Of a stretch of 40,695 bases of DNA, positions 15,370 to 24,542 are shown piece after piece (positions within the stretch are counted from its first letter, which is position 1; every line of letters begins with the position of its first letter). The DNA is from Pseudomonadota bacterium (GTDB lineage: Bacteria; Pseudomonadota; Gammaproteobacteria; Burkholderiales; JAKAFK01): contig JAJYKK010000023.1 of NCBI GenBank assembly GCA_021788645.1, positions 1 to 40,695 of the forward strand, read 5' to 3'. The notes beneath the pieces are model-generated. The model worked only from the letters and a program-made list of their open reading frames with translations. It searched no databases and was not told where the DNA came from. The translations under genes and the position numbers were made by a program.

Positions 15370-16191
15370 CTATCCGCGGGCATACTCGCTCGGCGTCACC
15401 CCGATGATCTTCTTGAAATGGCGGGTGAAGTGGCTCTGGTCGCAGAACCCAACCTCGGTGGAGACCATGGCGGGCGTCATCCCCTTCCGTAACATGGCCC
15501 GTGCCCGCTCGATCCTGAGCTGGGTCTGATACGTGTGAGGTGGCACCCCGAACCGCCGTTGGAATGCGCGAAGAAGTCGGAACCGCCCGATCCCGGCGAC
15601 GGTGGCCAGTTCGTCGAGAGTGACCTGAGCAAAAACATGGGTGCGCAAATACTCCCGGGCCCGTCCCACGGCGGCGGTCGGCTCGACGCCGCCTTCAGCG
15701 GCGCGCGGCGGGCACTCGGCATGGCTGAGCAGGTGGCGCAGCACCACCGCCTGTAGCGTCTGCACCTCGAGCAGGTCCACCCTACCGCGCTCGGCCAACT
15801 CCCCGAGCCGCCACACCGCCGCGGTTAACCCCGGATCGTCGGCCTGTGCCCGGCACAGATGGACGACACCCGACATGCCAAGCTCTCCTGCCGTATCCGC
15901 CACCACGGCCGGGGGAATCTGCGCCACCTTGAACTCCGCCCCATTCGGAAGCGAAAGGGTGCGGTGCAGTTCTCCGGGCTCCATCAGCATTATCCCTGGG
16001 GAAGGAAGCGTGTGGATGCGTCCGCGATAGCGCCAAGACTGACCCCATAGTCTGACGCAGGCGCAAAGGGTGTAAGTGTCATGATAAACCACCCACAGAT
16101 GGCGGGATCGGTGGGCGACCAGGTATTCCCACCCGCCAAGCTGCGGCGACCGCAACCAGGCGATCTTCTCAAACGGATCGTCGAGGCTCAT
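15370..16191 (-). CDS. AraC-family transcriptional regulator
   Basis: A 273-residue regulator. The N-terminal half (about 10-150) looks like an AraC-type cupin ligand-binding domain (RGRIHTLPSPGIMLMEPGELHRT). The C-terminal domain (about 165-270) has both helix-turn-helix units: TLDELATVAGIGRFRLLRAF and TPAMVSTEVGFCDQSHFTRH, closing with FKKIIGVTPSEYARG. It should bind DNA and respond to an unknown effector. Start at 16191 is chosen because GGGGAGG lies just upstream; the ATG at 16203 is part of that ribosome-binding region. It stands alone, with the exported-protein region on one side and bioD on the other. Its targets are unknown. Confidence 0.92.
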   Translation of the reverse strand: MSLDDPFEKIAWLRSPQLGGWEYLVAHRSRHLWVVYHDTYTLCACVRLWGQSWRYRGRIHTLPSPGIMLMEPGELHRTLSLPNGAEFKVAQIPPAVVADTAGELGMSGVVHLCRAQADDPGLTAAVWRLGELAERGRVDLLEVQTLQAVVLRHLLSHAECPPRAAEGGVEPTAAVGRAREYLRTHVFAQVTLDELATVAGIGRFRLLRAFQRRFGVPPHTYQTQLRIERARAMLRKGMTPAMVSTEVGFCDQSHFTRHFKKIIGVTPSEYARG

Positions 16192-16253
16192 GTTCCTCCC
16201 CATTTTTATTTCGGGGCCAGCGACTTTTCGTGCGCGCTTCCTTTACGCTCTCA

Positions 16254-16274
16254 GGGGATAGGGTGCCCATCCCC
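16254..16274. promoter_or_regulatory. Palindrome upstream of the AraC-type gene
   Basis: GGGGAT-A-GGG-TG-CCC-ATCCCC forms a near-perfect palindrome 63 nt before the AraC-type start codon, followed by further ATGGG/CCCAT copies up to about 16302. It could be an operator or a 5' leader hairpin. The evidence is symmetry and position only. Confidence 0.3.
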
Positions 16275-16431
16275 CATGGAACAGATGGGACACCTCACCC
16301 ATGAGCTTTTATTTTATATCAGGCCGCACGTTGGTTGAATCCCAAAACGCGCCGGATGGCGGGTAACGCGTACCCAAGGCCTGACGAGGCGCAAGGCGAG
16401 GCTTCCTTCCCCCGACCTCTAGAATAGCTGA

Positions 16432-17130
16432 TTATCTAATTAGGCAATCGAAGTGACGGCCGCAGGCGAGAATGGCGGCGGCAGCGCCAGCATCGCCCGG
16501 CGCATAGGGAAGGACGCCGAGCATGGGTGCCGGCAGCCGGGCTTCCAGCGCGCCCACATTGTCCTCGAGCGCCGCCATATGGGGATCCAGGCTGTTAGCC
16601 ACCCAACCGGCCAGCCGCAAGCCCTGCGCCGTCACCGCCTCGGCCGTGAGCAGCGCGTGGCTTAGACACCCTAAGCGCAAGCCCACAACAAGGATGACGG
16701 GTAGCCCTAAAAGGCTGGCAAGATCGGCGGTGTCCTCCTCGGCATTGAGCGGGACTCGAAATCCGCCGATGCCCTCGACCACGGTAAGCTCCGCCATCGC
16801 CGAGAGCGTGCAAAACGCAGCGGCCAGGCGCGCGAGTTCGATGGAAGTCCCGGCGCGCGCCGCCGCAATGTGAGGCGCAAGGGGCGGCTCGAAGGCATAA
16901 GGGCTCACCAGTGAAACGGGCGCCTGCACGCTGCTCGCCGCGGCCAGCGCGTCGACGTCGTCCCAGCGCGCGATCGCGCCGGGGCCGTCCCTGCTGGCCC
17001 CGGTCACCACCGGCTTCATGCCGACCACGCTCCGCCCTCGCGCCGCGAAGGCGCGCAGCAACGCACAGGCGACATACGTCTTGCCGACGCCGGTGTCGGT
17101 CCCCGTCACAAAGACGCCGTGCGCGCTCAT
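16432..17130 (-). CDS. bioD: Dethiobiotin synthetase
   Basis: A 232-residue ATP-dependent enzyme that closes the ureido ring of 7,8-diaminopelargonate with CO2 to give dethiobiotin, the penultimate step of biotin synthesis. The P-loop VTGTDTGVGKT starts at residue 8 and MKPVVTG follows at about 38; the VEGIGGFRVPL segment stands in for the usual VEGAGG. Length is normal. It is the last gene of the bioBFHCD operon, and its start overlaps the bioC stop by four bases (17127-17130). No bioA is in this window, so the aminotransferase step must be encoded elsewhere. Confidence 0.95.
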   Translation of the reverse strand: MSAHGVFVTGTDTGVGKTYVACALLRAFAARGRSVVGMKPVVTGASRDGPGAIARWDDVDALAAASSVQAPVSLVSPYAFEPPLAPHIAAARAGTSIELARLAAAFCTLSAMAELTVVEGIGGFRVPLNAEEDTADLASLLGLPVILVVGLRLGCLSHALLTAEAVTAQGLRLAGWVANSLDPHMAALEDNVGALEARLPAPMLGVLPYAPGDAGAAAAILACGRHFDCLIR

Positions 17131-18038
17131 GTGGACCCGTCCTCGCCGGCGCGCGCCCGTCTCGCCACGGGCATGCGGATGACCGCGGAATCGCGCCCGG
17201 GGCGACCGCGCTCCCCTGCTGCCCAGGCATGACCATACACCACCTCGAAGGTCGCCGGCAGACGGCCCTCGCGGCGGAATCGCTCATACGCCGCTTCCAG
17301 GGCGCGCCAGCGTCCCTTGCCCATGAAACCCTGCGGCCTGCCCTGGGTCACATTGTGCGCGCCCATGGCCTTCAGATCCTGCAGGCACGCCTTGAGATCC
17401 GGGTAGGTCAGCGTAATCGTCTCCATCTCGACCACCGGTGTCGCGAACCCCGTGCCGACCAGAAGATCGCCGATGTCGTGCATGTCCATGAACCGATTGA
17501 CATGGGTATAGCCGTCGATACCGGCGAACGCCTCACGCAACTCCCGCAACGTGTCCGGCCCGAAGGTGCTGAAAACGAGCAGCCCGGAAGGCGACAGGAC
17601 GCGCCGGAACTCGGAGAACGCTTGTTCGAGGCTGTTGCACCACTGCAGTGCCAGGCTCGACCAGATCATGTCCCCGGCCGCCGCCTTGAGAGGCAGTTGC
17701 TCGATGTCCGCGCAAACGAATGCTTGGCGAGCGGGCCAAAGGCGCGGCATTCGCCGCCACCACGCCTGCCCCGCGCGGGCCGCTTCGAGCATGCGCGGGG
17801 CGAGGTCCAGGGCCACCACGGTGGCCTCCCCATAACGTGCCGCCAGGGCGCGGGTGCCGAAACCCGTTCCGGCGCCCGCATCGAGAATGAGGCGCGGCTC
17901 ATGGGCCAGATAATTCAGGCGCTCCAGCAGGCGGGTCGCGACCTCCCGCTGCAGCACCGCGACCTGATCGTACCCGGCGGCCGCCGCATCGAAGGCGCGC
18001 CGAACCAGTCGCTTGTCGAGATGCAGAGCATCGCTCAT
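17127..18038 (-). CDS. bioC: Malonyl-[ACP] O-methyltransferase
   Basis: A 303-residue SAM-dependent methyltransferase that disguises malonyl-ACP as its methyl ester so that fatty-acid enzymes can build pimeloyl-ACP. Motif I is ILDAGAGTGFGTRALAARYG (about 51-70), followed by VVALDLAPRML and the active-region sequence SSLALQWCNSLEQAF typical of BioC. The C-terminal part has RPQGFMGKGRWRALEAAYE, also typical. Start ATG 18038 is chosen over an open frame to 18116 because BioC homology begins at MSDALHLDKRLVRRAFD and it overlaps the bioH stop by four bases. Operon partner of bioH. Confidence 0.95.
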   Translation of the reverse strand: MSDALHLDKRLVRRAFDAAAAGYDQVAVLQREVATRLLERLNYLAHEPRLILDAGAGTGFGTRALAARYGEATVVALDLAPRMLEAARAGQAWWRRMPRLWPARQAFVCADIEQLPLKAAAGDMIWSSLALQWCNSLEQAFSEFRRVLSPSGLLVFSTFGPDTLRELREAFAGIDGYTHVNRFMDMHDIGDLLVGTGFATPVVEMETITLTYPDLKACLQDLKAMGAHNVTQGRPQGFMGKGRWRALEAAYERFRREGRLPATFEVVYGHAWAAGERGRPGRDSAVIRMPVARRARAGEDGST

Positions 18039-18781
18039 GCCAAAAACCTTTCCATGCAGGCGACAACTTGGGGCAGGTGGGAAATGAAGGGGGCATGGCC
18101 GCTGCCATGCACCCACTCGAGCGTGGCGTGCGGCAACCGCCGGGCCAGCCAGCGGGCCGCATCGGCCGGAACCAGCCGATCGCGGTCGCCCTGGATCAGC
18201 AAGGCGGGCGTCGGGATGGCGCCGGCCTCGGTGCGCAGGTCGGCCTCCGCCAAGATCTTGAGGCCCGCCTCGAGCATCGCGACGGGAGGCTGCGGGAGCC
18301 CTTGCACCATCCGCCGCAGGGCGGCCACCGTCGCCCGTTGCGCATCGGTGCCTCGCGCCTGCAGCAAGAAAAAACGGGCAAGGGTCCCTTCATAGTCCTG
18401 CCGCAAGCTGGCGGCGAACGCCTCGAGCACGCCCCGTTCCACCGCACAATGCCAGTCCTCCCTCACGGTGAACGCAGGCGTGGTCGCCACCAGGACAAGG
18501 CGCCGCACGCGTTCCGGAAAAAGCCGTGCCCAGGTCAGGGCCACCTGTCCGCCGAGCGACCAGCCGCACAGGTCGACGTCCCCGGGAAACGAGGCCGCGA
18601 GCGTTCTCGCCAGATGCTCGAGATCATAGGGTTCGGGGCCCGGGATCGGCCCATAGCCCGGCAGATCGGGGGCATGAACGGCCGTCCGCCGGCCCAGTGC
18701 CGCCTGCACGCCATGCCAGACGGCGCCGTGCAAGCCCCAGCCATGAAGCAGGACAAGGGGGGCCTGTGCCGCTGTCGCCAT
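18035..18781 (-). CDS. bioH: Pimeloyl-[ACP] methyl ester carboxylesterase
   Basis: A 248-residue alpha/beta hydrolase that removes the methyl group from pimeloyl-ACP methyl ester, ending the BioC-BioH route. The triad is Ser75 in GWSLGG, Asp201 in DRDRLVP and His229 in GSGHAPF, close to the E. coli layout. The oxyanion region LLHGWGLHG lies at 11-19. ATG 18781 is preferred since GAGG (part of the bioF stop region) lies ten bases upstream. It sits between bioF and bioC, which supports BioH over other esterases. Confidence 0.95.
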   Translation of the reverse strand: MATAAQAPLVLLHGWGLHGAVWHGVQAALGRRTAVHAPDLPGYGPIPGPEPYDLEHLARTLAASFPGDVDLCGWSLGGQVALTWARLFPERVRRLVLVATTPAFTVREDWHCAVERGVLEAFAASLRQDYEGTLARFFLLQARGTDAQRATVAALRRMVQGLPQPPVAMLEAGLKILAEADLRTEAGAIPTPALLIQGDRDRLVPADAARWLARRLPHATLEWVHGSGHAPFISHLPQVVACMERFLA

Positions 18782-18791
18782 TGCGCCGACC

Positions 18792-19934
18792 TCAGGAGAG
18801 CGCGCACAAGACATCGACCAGGCGCTCGATGTCTTTCAAGGTGTGGGCCGCCGACAACGAGATCCGCAGGCGTGCGCTGTCGCGCGGAACCGTGGGAGGA
18901 CGAATCGCGGGCACCAGGAGTCCCTGGGCGCGCAATGCCTCGGATAGATCGAGCGCCTCCTGGTTGCCGCCCACCAGGAGCGGCTGGATCGGCGTCGTCG
19001 AAGGCGAAAGGCGCCAACGGCCCGAAGCGAGGCCCTGCCTGAGGCGCCGGATCAGGGTGGCGAGATGATCGCGCCGCCACTCGTCTTCCTGGACGATCGC
19101 GAGGCTCGCCGAGACCGCGGCGGCGAGGAGTGGCGGGAACGCCGTCGTGTAGACGTAGGGCCTCGCCCGCTGGATCAGGATCTCCACGCAGTCGGGATGA
19201 CCCGCCACGAAGGCCCCCGCGACGCCGATCGCCTTGCCCAGCGTCGCCATATAGATGATGCTCGGGGAAGCCAGCGCAAAGTGACTGAGAATCCCCCGCC
19301 CGCGCGCTCCCAGCACGCCGAACCCGTGCGCGTCGTCGACCAGGAGAAAGGCACCATGGCGCTCGCACAAGGCAAGAAGCTCCTTCAGCGGGGCCACATC
19401 GCCATCCATGCTGAACACCCCGTCGGTGACGACCAGTTTGCGCGGCGCGGCGGATTCGGCGAGCAGGCGCCCCAAAATGCGCACATCCCCATGGGGATAG
19501 CGCCGCATCCGGGCACGGGAAAGCACGACGGCATCGTTGAGGGAGGCATGATTGAGTTTGTCTGCGAATACCTCGTCATGGCGACCGACCAGTGCCGAGA
19601 CGACCCCCAGATTGGCCATGTAGCCCGTCGAGAACAAAAGGGCGCGTGGGAGGCCGACGAAGTCCGCGAGCTCCTGTTCCAGGGTGTCATGGGCACGCCC
19701 GTGGCCCACGATCAGATGGGAGGCCCCGGCACCCACGCCATAGCGTTGGGCCCCCTGCGCCACCGCCTCCGCAAGCGCCGGGTGGTTGGCGAGCCCCAGA
19801 TAGTCATTGGACGCGAAAGCGAGATAATCGCGCCCCGCCACCCGCACATGCGGGCCCTGCGCGCCTTCCAAGGTCAGCCGCCGCCGCAGCAGACCGTCGG
19901 CGTGCCGCCGGTCGAGCTCCTCACGCAGATTCAA
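18792..19934 (-). CDS. bioF: 8-amino-7-oxononanoate synthase
   Basis: A 380-residue PLP enzyme that condenses pimeloyl-ACP with L-alanine, releasing CO2. The PLP lysine is K234 in [10 protein letters not shown]. Upstream are GYMANLG, the cofactor-ring-stacking His in [11 protein letters not shown], and [11 protein letters not shown] with the PLP-nitrogen Asp. Length is as expected. Its start overlaps the bioB stop region by 14 nt (19921-19934), so translation is probably coupled. Confidence 0.96.
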   Translation of the reverse strand: MNLREELDRRHADGLLRRRLTLEGAQGPHVRVAGRDYLAFASNDYLGLANHPALAEAVAQGAQRYGVGAGASHLIVGHGRAHDTLEQELADFVGLPRALLFSTGYMANLGVVSALVGRHDEVFADKLNHASLNDAVVLSRARMRRYPHGDVRILGRLLAESAAPRKLVVTDGVFSMDGDVAPLKELLALCERHGAFLLVDDAHGFGVLGARGRGILSHFALASPSIIYMATLGKAIGVAGAFVAGHPDCVEILIQRARPYVYTTAFPPLLAAAVSASLAIVQEDEWRRDHLATLIRRLRQGLASGRWRLSPSTTPIQPLLVGGNQEALDLSEALRAQGLLVPAIRPPTVPRDSARLRISLSAAHTLKDIERLVDVLCALS

Positions 19935-20964
19935 GGCGGGTCCCGCAACCGCAGCCTGCGCCCTCTCTCGCCGCAGGCGCCTCTTGGTGCACGGCCAGGA
20001 CGTGCATGCCGAGCTTCTCGAGGAGCATGCGGTCCCGCTCGGCCTCCTGGTTGTCGGTGGTCAGCAGCCGCTCGCCATAGAAGATCGAATTGGCGCCGGC
20101 GAAGAAGCACAACGCTTGCGCGGCCTCCGGCAGCGCTGCGCGGCCCGCCGAAAGGCGAACATAGCTTTCCGGCATGACGATGCGCGCGACGGCGATCGTC
20201 CGGATGAACTCGAGGGGATCCAGCGGCTCGCTCCCGGACAAAGGCGTCCCTTCGACCTGCACCAACATGTTGATGGGCACGCTCTCGGGGGGCGGCGCCA
20301 GGTTGGCCAAGACCGCCAGAAGGCTTGCCCGGTCTGCGCGCGCCTCGCCCATGCCGACGATCCCGCCACTGCACACGCGAATCCCCGCCGCCCGAACCTT
20401 GGCCAGGGTATCGAGGCGGTCGTCGAAGCTGCGAGTCGACACCACCTCGCCATAGAATTCCGGCGAGGTGTCGAGATTGTGGTTATAGTAGTCAAGCCCG
20501 GCCTGCGCGAGCGCCTCCGCCTGCCCGTCCTGCAGCAATCCGAGGGTCACGCAGGTCTCAAGGCCCAGGGCGCGGACGGCGCGAACCATGTCAAGGACCG
20601 GTTGCAGATCGCGTGCCTTGGGCCCCCGCCACGCCGCGCCCATGCAGAAACGGGTCGCGCCGCTTGCCTTGGCCGCCTGCGCCGCCTCGACGACGCGCGC
20701 CACATCGAGAAGCGGCTCGGCTTCCAGCGCGGTGTCATGGTGCGCCGACTGCGAGCAATACTTGCAGTCCTCGGAACAGCCACCGGTTTTGATGGACAAC
20801 AAGGTCGACAGCTGCATCGCGTTGGGATCGAAGTGCGCCCGATGCACGGTCTGCGCGCGATACAGCAGGTCGTTGAACGGCAATGCGAACAGCGCCTCCA
20901 CCTGCTCCGCGCGCCACGCCCCCTGCTCGGTTGCTGCCTCCTGGACTGCTGTTTCGTCAGACAT
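19921..20964 (-). CDS. bioB: Biotin synthase
   Basis: A 347-residue radical-SAM enzyme that inserts sulfur into dethiobiotin. The SAM [4Fe-4S] ligands are C63, C67 and C70 in [26 protein letters not shown] and RFCMGAAWR are also characteristic. The frame is open to 21237, but ATG 20964 is chosen since GGAGAGGA precedes it and family homology starts there. It is first in the operon; a strong promoter and a BirA-like palindrome lie about 70-130 nt upstream, so biotin-dependent repression is likely. Confidence 0.96.
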   Translation of the reverse strand: MSDETAVQEAATEQGAWRAEQVEALFALPFNDLLYRAQTVHRAHFDPNAMQLSTLLSIKTGGCSEDCKYCSQSAHHDTALEAEPLLDVARVVEAAQAAKASGATRFCMGAAWRGPKARDLQPVLDMVRAVRALGLETCVTLGLLQDGQAEALAQAGLDYYNHNLDTSPEFYGEVVSTRSFDDRLDTLAKVRAAGIRVCSGGIVGMGEARADRASLLAVLANLAPPPESVPINMLVQVEGTPLSGSEPLDPLEFIRTIAVARIVMPESYVRLSAGRAALPEAAQALCFFAGANSIFYGERLLTTDNQEAERDRMLLEKLGMHVLAVHQEAPAAREGAGCGCGTRLESA

Positions 20965-21040
20965 CGCCGTATCCTCTCCTCGCCATGACCGCCATTCTCG
21001 GCCCACGCGCCCCCCGCTTCGCGGCAGGACAAAGGACAGG

Positions 21041-21068
21041 ATCATAGCGCTAATTCCAGCATTGTCAA
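21041..21068 (-). promoter_or_regulatory. Sigma-70 promoter of the bio operon
   Basis: On the minus strand a perfect -35 box TTGACA (21063-21068) is followed after 16 bp by TATGAT (21041-21046), five of six matches to the -10 consensus. Transcription would start near 21034 and give a leader of about 70 nt before bioB. Confidence 0.7.
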
Positions 21069-21094
21069 ATTTCACGCTAGCATTTTTGGACAAT
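21061..21094. promoter_or_regulatory. Candidate BirA-type operator
   Basis: The arms ATTGTCAAA (21061-21069) and TTTGGACAAT (21085-21094) form an imperfect inverted repeat with a 15-bp spacer and overlap the -35 box. Known BirA sites have TTGTAAACC-type arms with a spacer of about 15-16 bp, so geometry fits and sequence fits partly. BirA assignment is inferred. Confidence 0.45.
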
Positions 21095-21236
21095 ATGTCA
21101 AAAAATGACCGTCCGCCGGGAGATCCGCTCGCTGCCTGGGCCGCGCCCCACGACAGCGGCGGGCGCGGCGCCTGCATCCTGGTACAATCGCAGCCAGCGT
21201 GAAACTCCCCGCTCTTGAGGCCCCTTCCGTCCGCCA

Positions 21237-21701
21237 ATGTTCGACATCATTCTCTTCGAGCCCGAAATTCCCCCGAACACGGGGAACATCATCCGGCTTT
21301 GCGCCAACACCGGGATGCGCCTGCATCTGGTTGAACCGTTGGGCTTCCGGCTCGACGATGCGAGGCTCAGGCGCGCGGGGCTCGATTACCATGAGTATGC
21401 CCCGGTGAAGGTACATCGCGGCTGGGCGTTTTGCCAGGAGGCTCTGCAGGGGAGACGGTGCTTCGCCGTCACCACGCGCGGGGGGATGCGATATGCTGAC
21501 TGCGCCTTTCGGCCTGGAGATGCGTTCGTCTTTGGTCCGGAAACCCGCGGACTGCCCGATGACGTCCTGGCGGAATTTGCCGAGGACCGGCGTATTCGCC
21601 TGCCCATGCTCCCCGGTTCGCGAAGCCTCAACCTGGCGAACGCCGTCGCGGTCGTGGTCTACGAAGCATGGCGCCAGCAGGCGTTCTCGCAGGGGCGCTA
21701 A
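21237..21701 (+). CDS. trmL: tRNA (cytidine/uridine-34-2'-O)-methyltransferase
   Basis: A 154-residue SPOUT-class methyltransferase acting on the wobble base of leucine tRNAs. The three SPOUT motifs are present: [15 protein letters not shown] (about 12-26), [11 protein letters not shown] (about 98-108) and [20 protein letters not shown] (about 122-141), which form the SAM-binding knot. Length matches E. coli TrmL. It is transcribed alone, divergent from bioB and convergent with gpsA. TACAAT at 21183-21188 may be its -10 box. Confidence 0.93.
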   Translation: MFDIILFEPEIPPNTGNIIRLCANTGMRLHLVEPLGFRLDDARLRRAGLDYHEYAPVKVHRGWAFCQEALQGRRCFAVTTRGGMRYADCAFRPGDAFVFGPETRGLPDDVLAEFAEDRRIRLPMLPGSRSLNLANAVAVVVYEAWRQQAFSQGR

Positions 21702-21756
21702 TCCGTCCTTCGCGATTCGGGGTATTTGTTGCGGGACGAGTCGTTGCGGCCTTGTC

Positions 21757-21774
21757 GCGAACCCGCGGGTTCGC
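21757..21774. terminator. Perfect 18-bp palindrome between trmL and gpsA
   Basis: GCGAACCC-GC-GGGTTCGC is fully self-complementary and sits between the convergent trmL and gpsA stops, so it may end transcripts from both sides. Only a short T-rich stretch (GTTGTTT) follows on the plus strand, so strength is uncertain. Confidence 0.45.
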
Positions 21775-21801
21775 TCTCGCCGTTGTTTCCGGAACGCGGC
21801 A

Positions 21802-22794
21802 CTAGTCCCGGCTCTCCGGCTTGGGCTCGCGGGCGAGGAGCTGCTCCACGGCGTCGCCGGGCGGCAGGCCATGGTAGAGCACCCGGTAGACCGCGTCCGA
21901 GATCGGCATGTCGACGCCGAGTCCGGAGGCCAACCGGCAAACCTCCTGCGCGGTGCTCACCCCCTCGGCGACATGATGAAGATCCTCGAGGATGTCCTTG
22001 AGCCGCTCCCCGCGTCCCAGCCTCAAGCCGACGGTGCGGTTGCGCGAAAGATCGCCGGTGCACGTCAGAATGAGATCGCCGATGCCGGACAGGCCAAAAA
22101 AGGTCTCCGGACGCGCCCCGGAAGCCGCGCCCAGGCGCGCAATTTCCGCCAGGCCGCGGGTAATGAGCGCCGCCCGCGCATTGTGGCCGAACCCCAGGCC
22201 GTCGGAAATGCCCGCGGCGATCGCCATGACGTTCTTCACCGCGCCCCCGATCTCGACGCCGACCACATCCTGGCTGGAGTAGATGCGGAAGCGGGCGCTG
22301 TTGAGAAGGCCCGCCATGCGCTGGGCAAAGGCGCCGTCGGCCGATGCAAGGGTCAGCGCGGTGGGCAAGCCTTGCGCCACTTCCACGGCGAAGCTCGGTC
22401 CGGACAGCACCGCAGCGGGCCATGCGGCGCCCAGCTCCTGGGCAACGACCTGATGGGGCATGGCGCTGGTGCCCCCCTCGAACCCCTTGCATACCCAGAT
22501 GACGGGAAGGTCCGGCCGCGCCTGGGCAATGGCGCGCAGCACGCCCCGCAACGATGCCGTCGGCACCGCCACCACGGCCAGTTCGGCCTGCACCAGCCCC
22601 TGAGGCAGCCCATCGGGCAACCCGATGCCCTCCGGCAGGCGGAAACCCGGCAGGTAGCGCGCATTCGAACGCTCGCGGCGCAGGTTCAGCAACTGGGCCG
22701 GATCACGTGCCCAAAGCGAAACCGCGTGCTTGGCGGACAACGTGATCGCGAGCGCCGTTCCCCAGGCGCCCGCCCCCAGGACGAGAACCCTCAT
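21802..22794 (-). CDS. gpsA: Glycerol-3-phosphate dehydrogenase [NAD(P)+]
   Basis: A 330-residue cytosolic enzyme that reduces dihydroxyacetone phosphate to sn-glycerol-3-phosphate for phospholipid synthesis. The Rossmann motif VLGAGAWGTALA starts at residue 4, the substrate-region VCKGFEGG is near 100, and the catalytic lysine lies in GGAVKNVMAIAAGISDGLGF. Length is normal. It is last in the run rhodanese-grxC-trxC-secB-gpsA; secB-gpsA adjacency is conserved in gammaproteobacteria. Confidence 0.96.
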   Translation of the reverse strand: MRVLVLGAGAWGTALAITLSAKHAVSLWARDPAQLLNLRRERSNARYLPGFRLPEGIGLPDGLPQGLVQAELAVVAVPTASLRGVLRAIAQARPDLPVIWVCKGFEGGTSAMPHQVVAQELGAAWPAAVLSGPSFAVEVAQGLPTALTLASADGAFAQRMAGLLNSARFRIYSSQDVVGVEIGGAVKNVMAIAAGISDGLGFGHNARAALITRGLAEIARLGAASGARPETFFGLSGIGDLILTCTGDLSRNRTVGLRLGRGERLKDILEDLHHVAEGVSTAQEVCRLASGLGVDMPISDAVYRVLYHGLPPGDAVEQLLAREPKPESRD

Positions 22795-22834
22795 CGCGCC
22801 ATCCGTCTGCGGGCACGGGCCATGGCCTTAACGA

Positions 22835-23284
22835 TCAGTGCGTGGTCGCCGCGCCTTCGGCGGCCTCCTGGGCGCGCTGCTGGTAAAGCGCCTCGAAGTT
22901 CATCGGGTTGAGCAGGACCGGCGGGAAGCCCGCCCGCGTCACCATGTCGGAAATGACCTCTCGCGCATAGGGGAACAGGATGTTCGGGCAGGCGACGCCG
23001 AGAATCGGATCCAGCTCTTCGGCAGGAATGTGGCGAATCTGGAAAATGCCGGCCTGAGTGGCCTCGACGAGGAACAAGGTCTTGTCGTTCAAGGTCGCGG
23101 TGACGGTAATGGTGAGCTGGGTCTCGTAGAAGCCCTCCTGGACAGCCCCCCCCTTGGTCTCCAATTGCACATCGATCTTGGGGTTCTCCCGTTCCAGGAA
23201 GATCTGCGGGGCATTTGGAATTTCCAGCGATAGATCCTTGACGTAGACTTTTTCGATCGAAAAAACGGGCTGCTGTTCGCTCAT
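22835..23284 (-). CDS. secB: Protein-export chaperone SecB
   Basis: A 149-residue cytosolic chaperone that keeps precursors unfolded and hands them to SecA. Recognisable sequences are [20 protein letters not shown] near the start, [11 protein letters not shown] in the middle and [21 protein letters not shown] (Leu/Pro/Tyr core) followed by [14 protein letters not shown] at the end. Length is typical. It lies 40 nt upstream of gpsA and is separated from trxC by a GC-rich hairpin. Confidence 0.97.
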   Translation of the reverse strand: MSEQQPVFSIEKVYVKDLSLEIPNAPQIFLERENPKIDVQLETKGGAVQEGFYETQLTITVTATLNDKTLFLVEATQAGIFQIRHIPAEELDPILGVACPNILFPYAREVISDMVTRAGFPPVLLNPMNFEALYQQRAQEAAEGAATTH

Positions 23285-23327
23285 GAGGGGAAGATCCTGA
23301 TAGGGTTATTGATTCGGTCGAGAAATT

Positions 23328-23345
23328 CGGCGCCCCGGGGCGCCG
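23328..23345 (-). terminator. GC-rich palindrome after trxC
   Basis: CGGCGCCCC-GGGGCGCCG is a perfect palindrome two bases beyond the trxC stop on the minus strand and is followed by AATTTCT. It resembles an intrinsic terminator with a poor T-tract and may attenuate read-through into secB. Confidence 0.5.
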
Positions 23346-23347
23346 GA

Positions 23348-23770
23348 CTAGACATGCGCGCGCAGCCAATCGGTCAGACGGCCTGCATCCAGCGCACCGG
23401 CGATGCGCTGGACCTCCCGGCCTTCCTTGAACAGAATCAAGGTCGGGATCGAACGTACCTGGTAGCGGCTCGCCAACGCGGGCTCCTGTTCCGTGTTCAC
23501 CTTGGCGAAGCGCACGCGCGTCTTGAGCCGTGCGCCCACCTGCGCGAACACGGGGGCCATCATCTTGCACGGCCCGCACCAGGATGCCCAGAAATCGACC
23601 ACCACGGGCAGGTCCTGCCTTTCGATATAGCGCAGGAAATCATCCTGGGTCAACTCGCGCGGGACGCCGTCGAACAGGGGCGCGCCGCACTTCCCGCATT
23701 TCGGCGCCTCATCGACGCGCTCCGCAGGCACCCGATTGACGGACAGGCACCGAGGACATAATACGTTCAT
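23348..23770 (-). CDS. trxC: Thioredoxin 2 (zinc-ribbon thioredoxin)
   Basis: A 140-residue thioredoxin with an N-terminal zinc-binding module (CPRC at 5-8 and CGKC at 26-29) followed by the thioredoxin fold with active site WASWCGPCKMM and the cis-Pro loop SIPTL. This layout defines TrxC, a cytosolic disulfide reductase often linked to oxidative stress. ATG 23770 is chosen because the zinc module begins there. It sits between grxC and secB; a thioredoxin in this cluster adds to the usual yibN-grxC-secB-gpsA arrangement. Confidence 0.95.
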   Translation of the reverse strand: MNVLCPRCLSVNRVPAERVDEAPKCGKCGAPLFDGVPRELTQDDFLRYIERQDLPVVVDFWASWCGPCKMMAPVFAQVGARLKTRVRFAKVNTEQEPALASRYQVRSIPTLILFKEGREVQRIAGALDAGRLTDWLRAHV

Positions 23771-23802
23771 TTTTCCCGCTTCCCGCAAGGGTCGTGGGCG
23801 GC

Positions 23803-24063
23803 CTACTGCTGCGCCAGCAGGCCCGCCAGCTTGCCCTCGCGATCCAGGGCCGACAGGTCATCGAATCCGCCGACATGATGCTCGCCGATATAGATCTGCG
23901 GAACGGTGCGCCGTCCGGTCCTTTCCATCATCTCGGCGCGCCGCCCGGGTTCGAGATCCACACGGATTTTGTCGATGTGCGTGACCCCCTTGGCGAGAAG
24001 CAGGCGCTCCGCCCGCTCGCAATAGGGACACACTCCGGTGCAATACATGGTGATTTTCGCCAT
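23803..24063 (-). CDS. grxC: Glutaredoxin 3
   Basis: An 86-residue dithiol glutaredoxin with active site CPYC (12-15), the cis-Pro segment TVPQIYIGEHHVGG and a DDLSALDREGKL C-terminus. It reduces disulfides and glutathione adducts in the cytosol. ATG 24063 is chosen since the fold starts at MAKITMYCTG. The position between a rhodanese gene and secB is the usual gammaproteobacterial one. Confidence 0.95.
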   Translation of the reverse strand: MAKITMYCTGVCPYCERAERLLLAKGVTHIDKIRVDLEPGRRAEMMERTGRRTVPQIYIGEHHVGGFDDLSALDREGKLAGLLAQQ

Positions 24064-24131
24064 CGCTCGTGATCCGCGCCCCGACCCGCGCATGGCCGAC
24101 GCGCCACCTCCCTTGGAAACGTTGACCTTCC

Positions 24132-24542
24132 TTATCGGGCCACCGGCAGGTTGGCCTGTTCCCAGGCCATCATCCCGCCGGTCAAGACATAGACCTCGCC
24201 GAAGCCCTGCTTGCCGAGGACCCCGCAGGCGCGGGAAGAGCGCGCGCCGCTGCGACAGTTTACAACAATTGGCCGCGCCTTGTACTTCGCGAGCTCGGTC
24301 AGCCGGGTGCCCAGCTGGCCGAGCGGAATATGCTTGGAATTGGGGATGTGGCCCATCGCGAATTCCTTGTCCTCTCGCACGTCCAACACCAGGGCATCGC
24401 GCTGGTTGATGAGCTGGGTGGCCTGCAGGACGCCCACATGCCTGACGCCGGAGAGCCTGCGCTCAATCTCCGGCCACAGCAGCATCACGCCGCTGACCAC
24501 GGCCAGGGTGACCAGCCAAATGTTTTGTTGAATGAAATGCAA
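24132..24542 (-). CDS. Membrane-anchored rhodanese-like protein (YibN type)
   Basis: A 136-residue protein with one N-terminal membrane segment (about 7-23, NIWLVTLAVVSGVMLLW) and a single rhodanese domain. The active-site Cys96 lies in NCRSGARS; LVLDVREDKEFAMGHIPNSKHIP is the standard N-terminal rhodanese motif. Such domains carry persulfide sulfur on the cysteine. The domain should face the cytoplasm. It is first in the grxC-trxC-secB-gpsA run. Confidence 0.92.
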   Translation of the reverse strand: MHFIQQNIWLVTLAVVSGVMLLWPEIERRLSGVRHVGVLQATQLINQRDALVLDVREDKEFAMGHIPNSKHIPLGQLGTRLTELAKYKARPIVVNCRSGARSSRACGVLGKQGFGEVYVLTGGMMAWEQANLPVAR

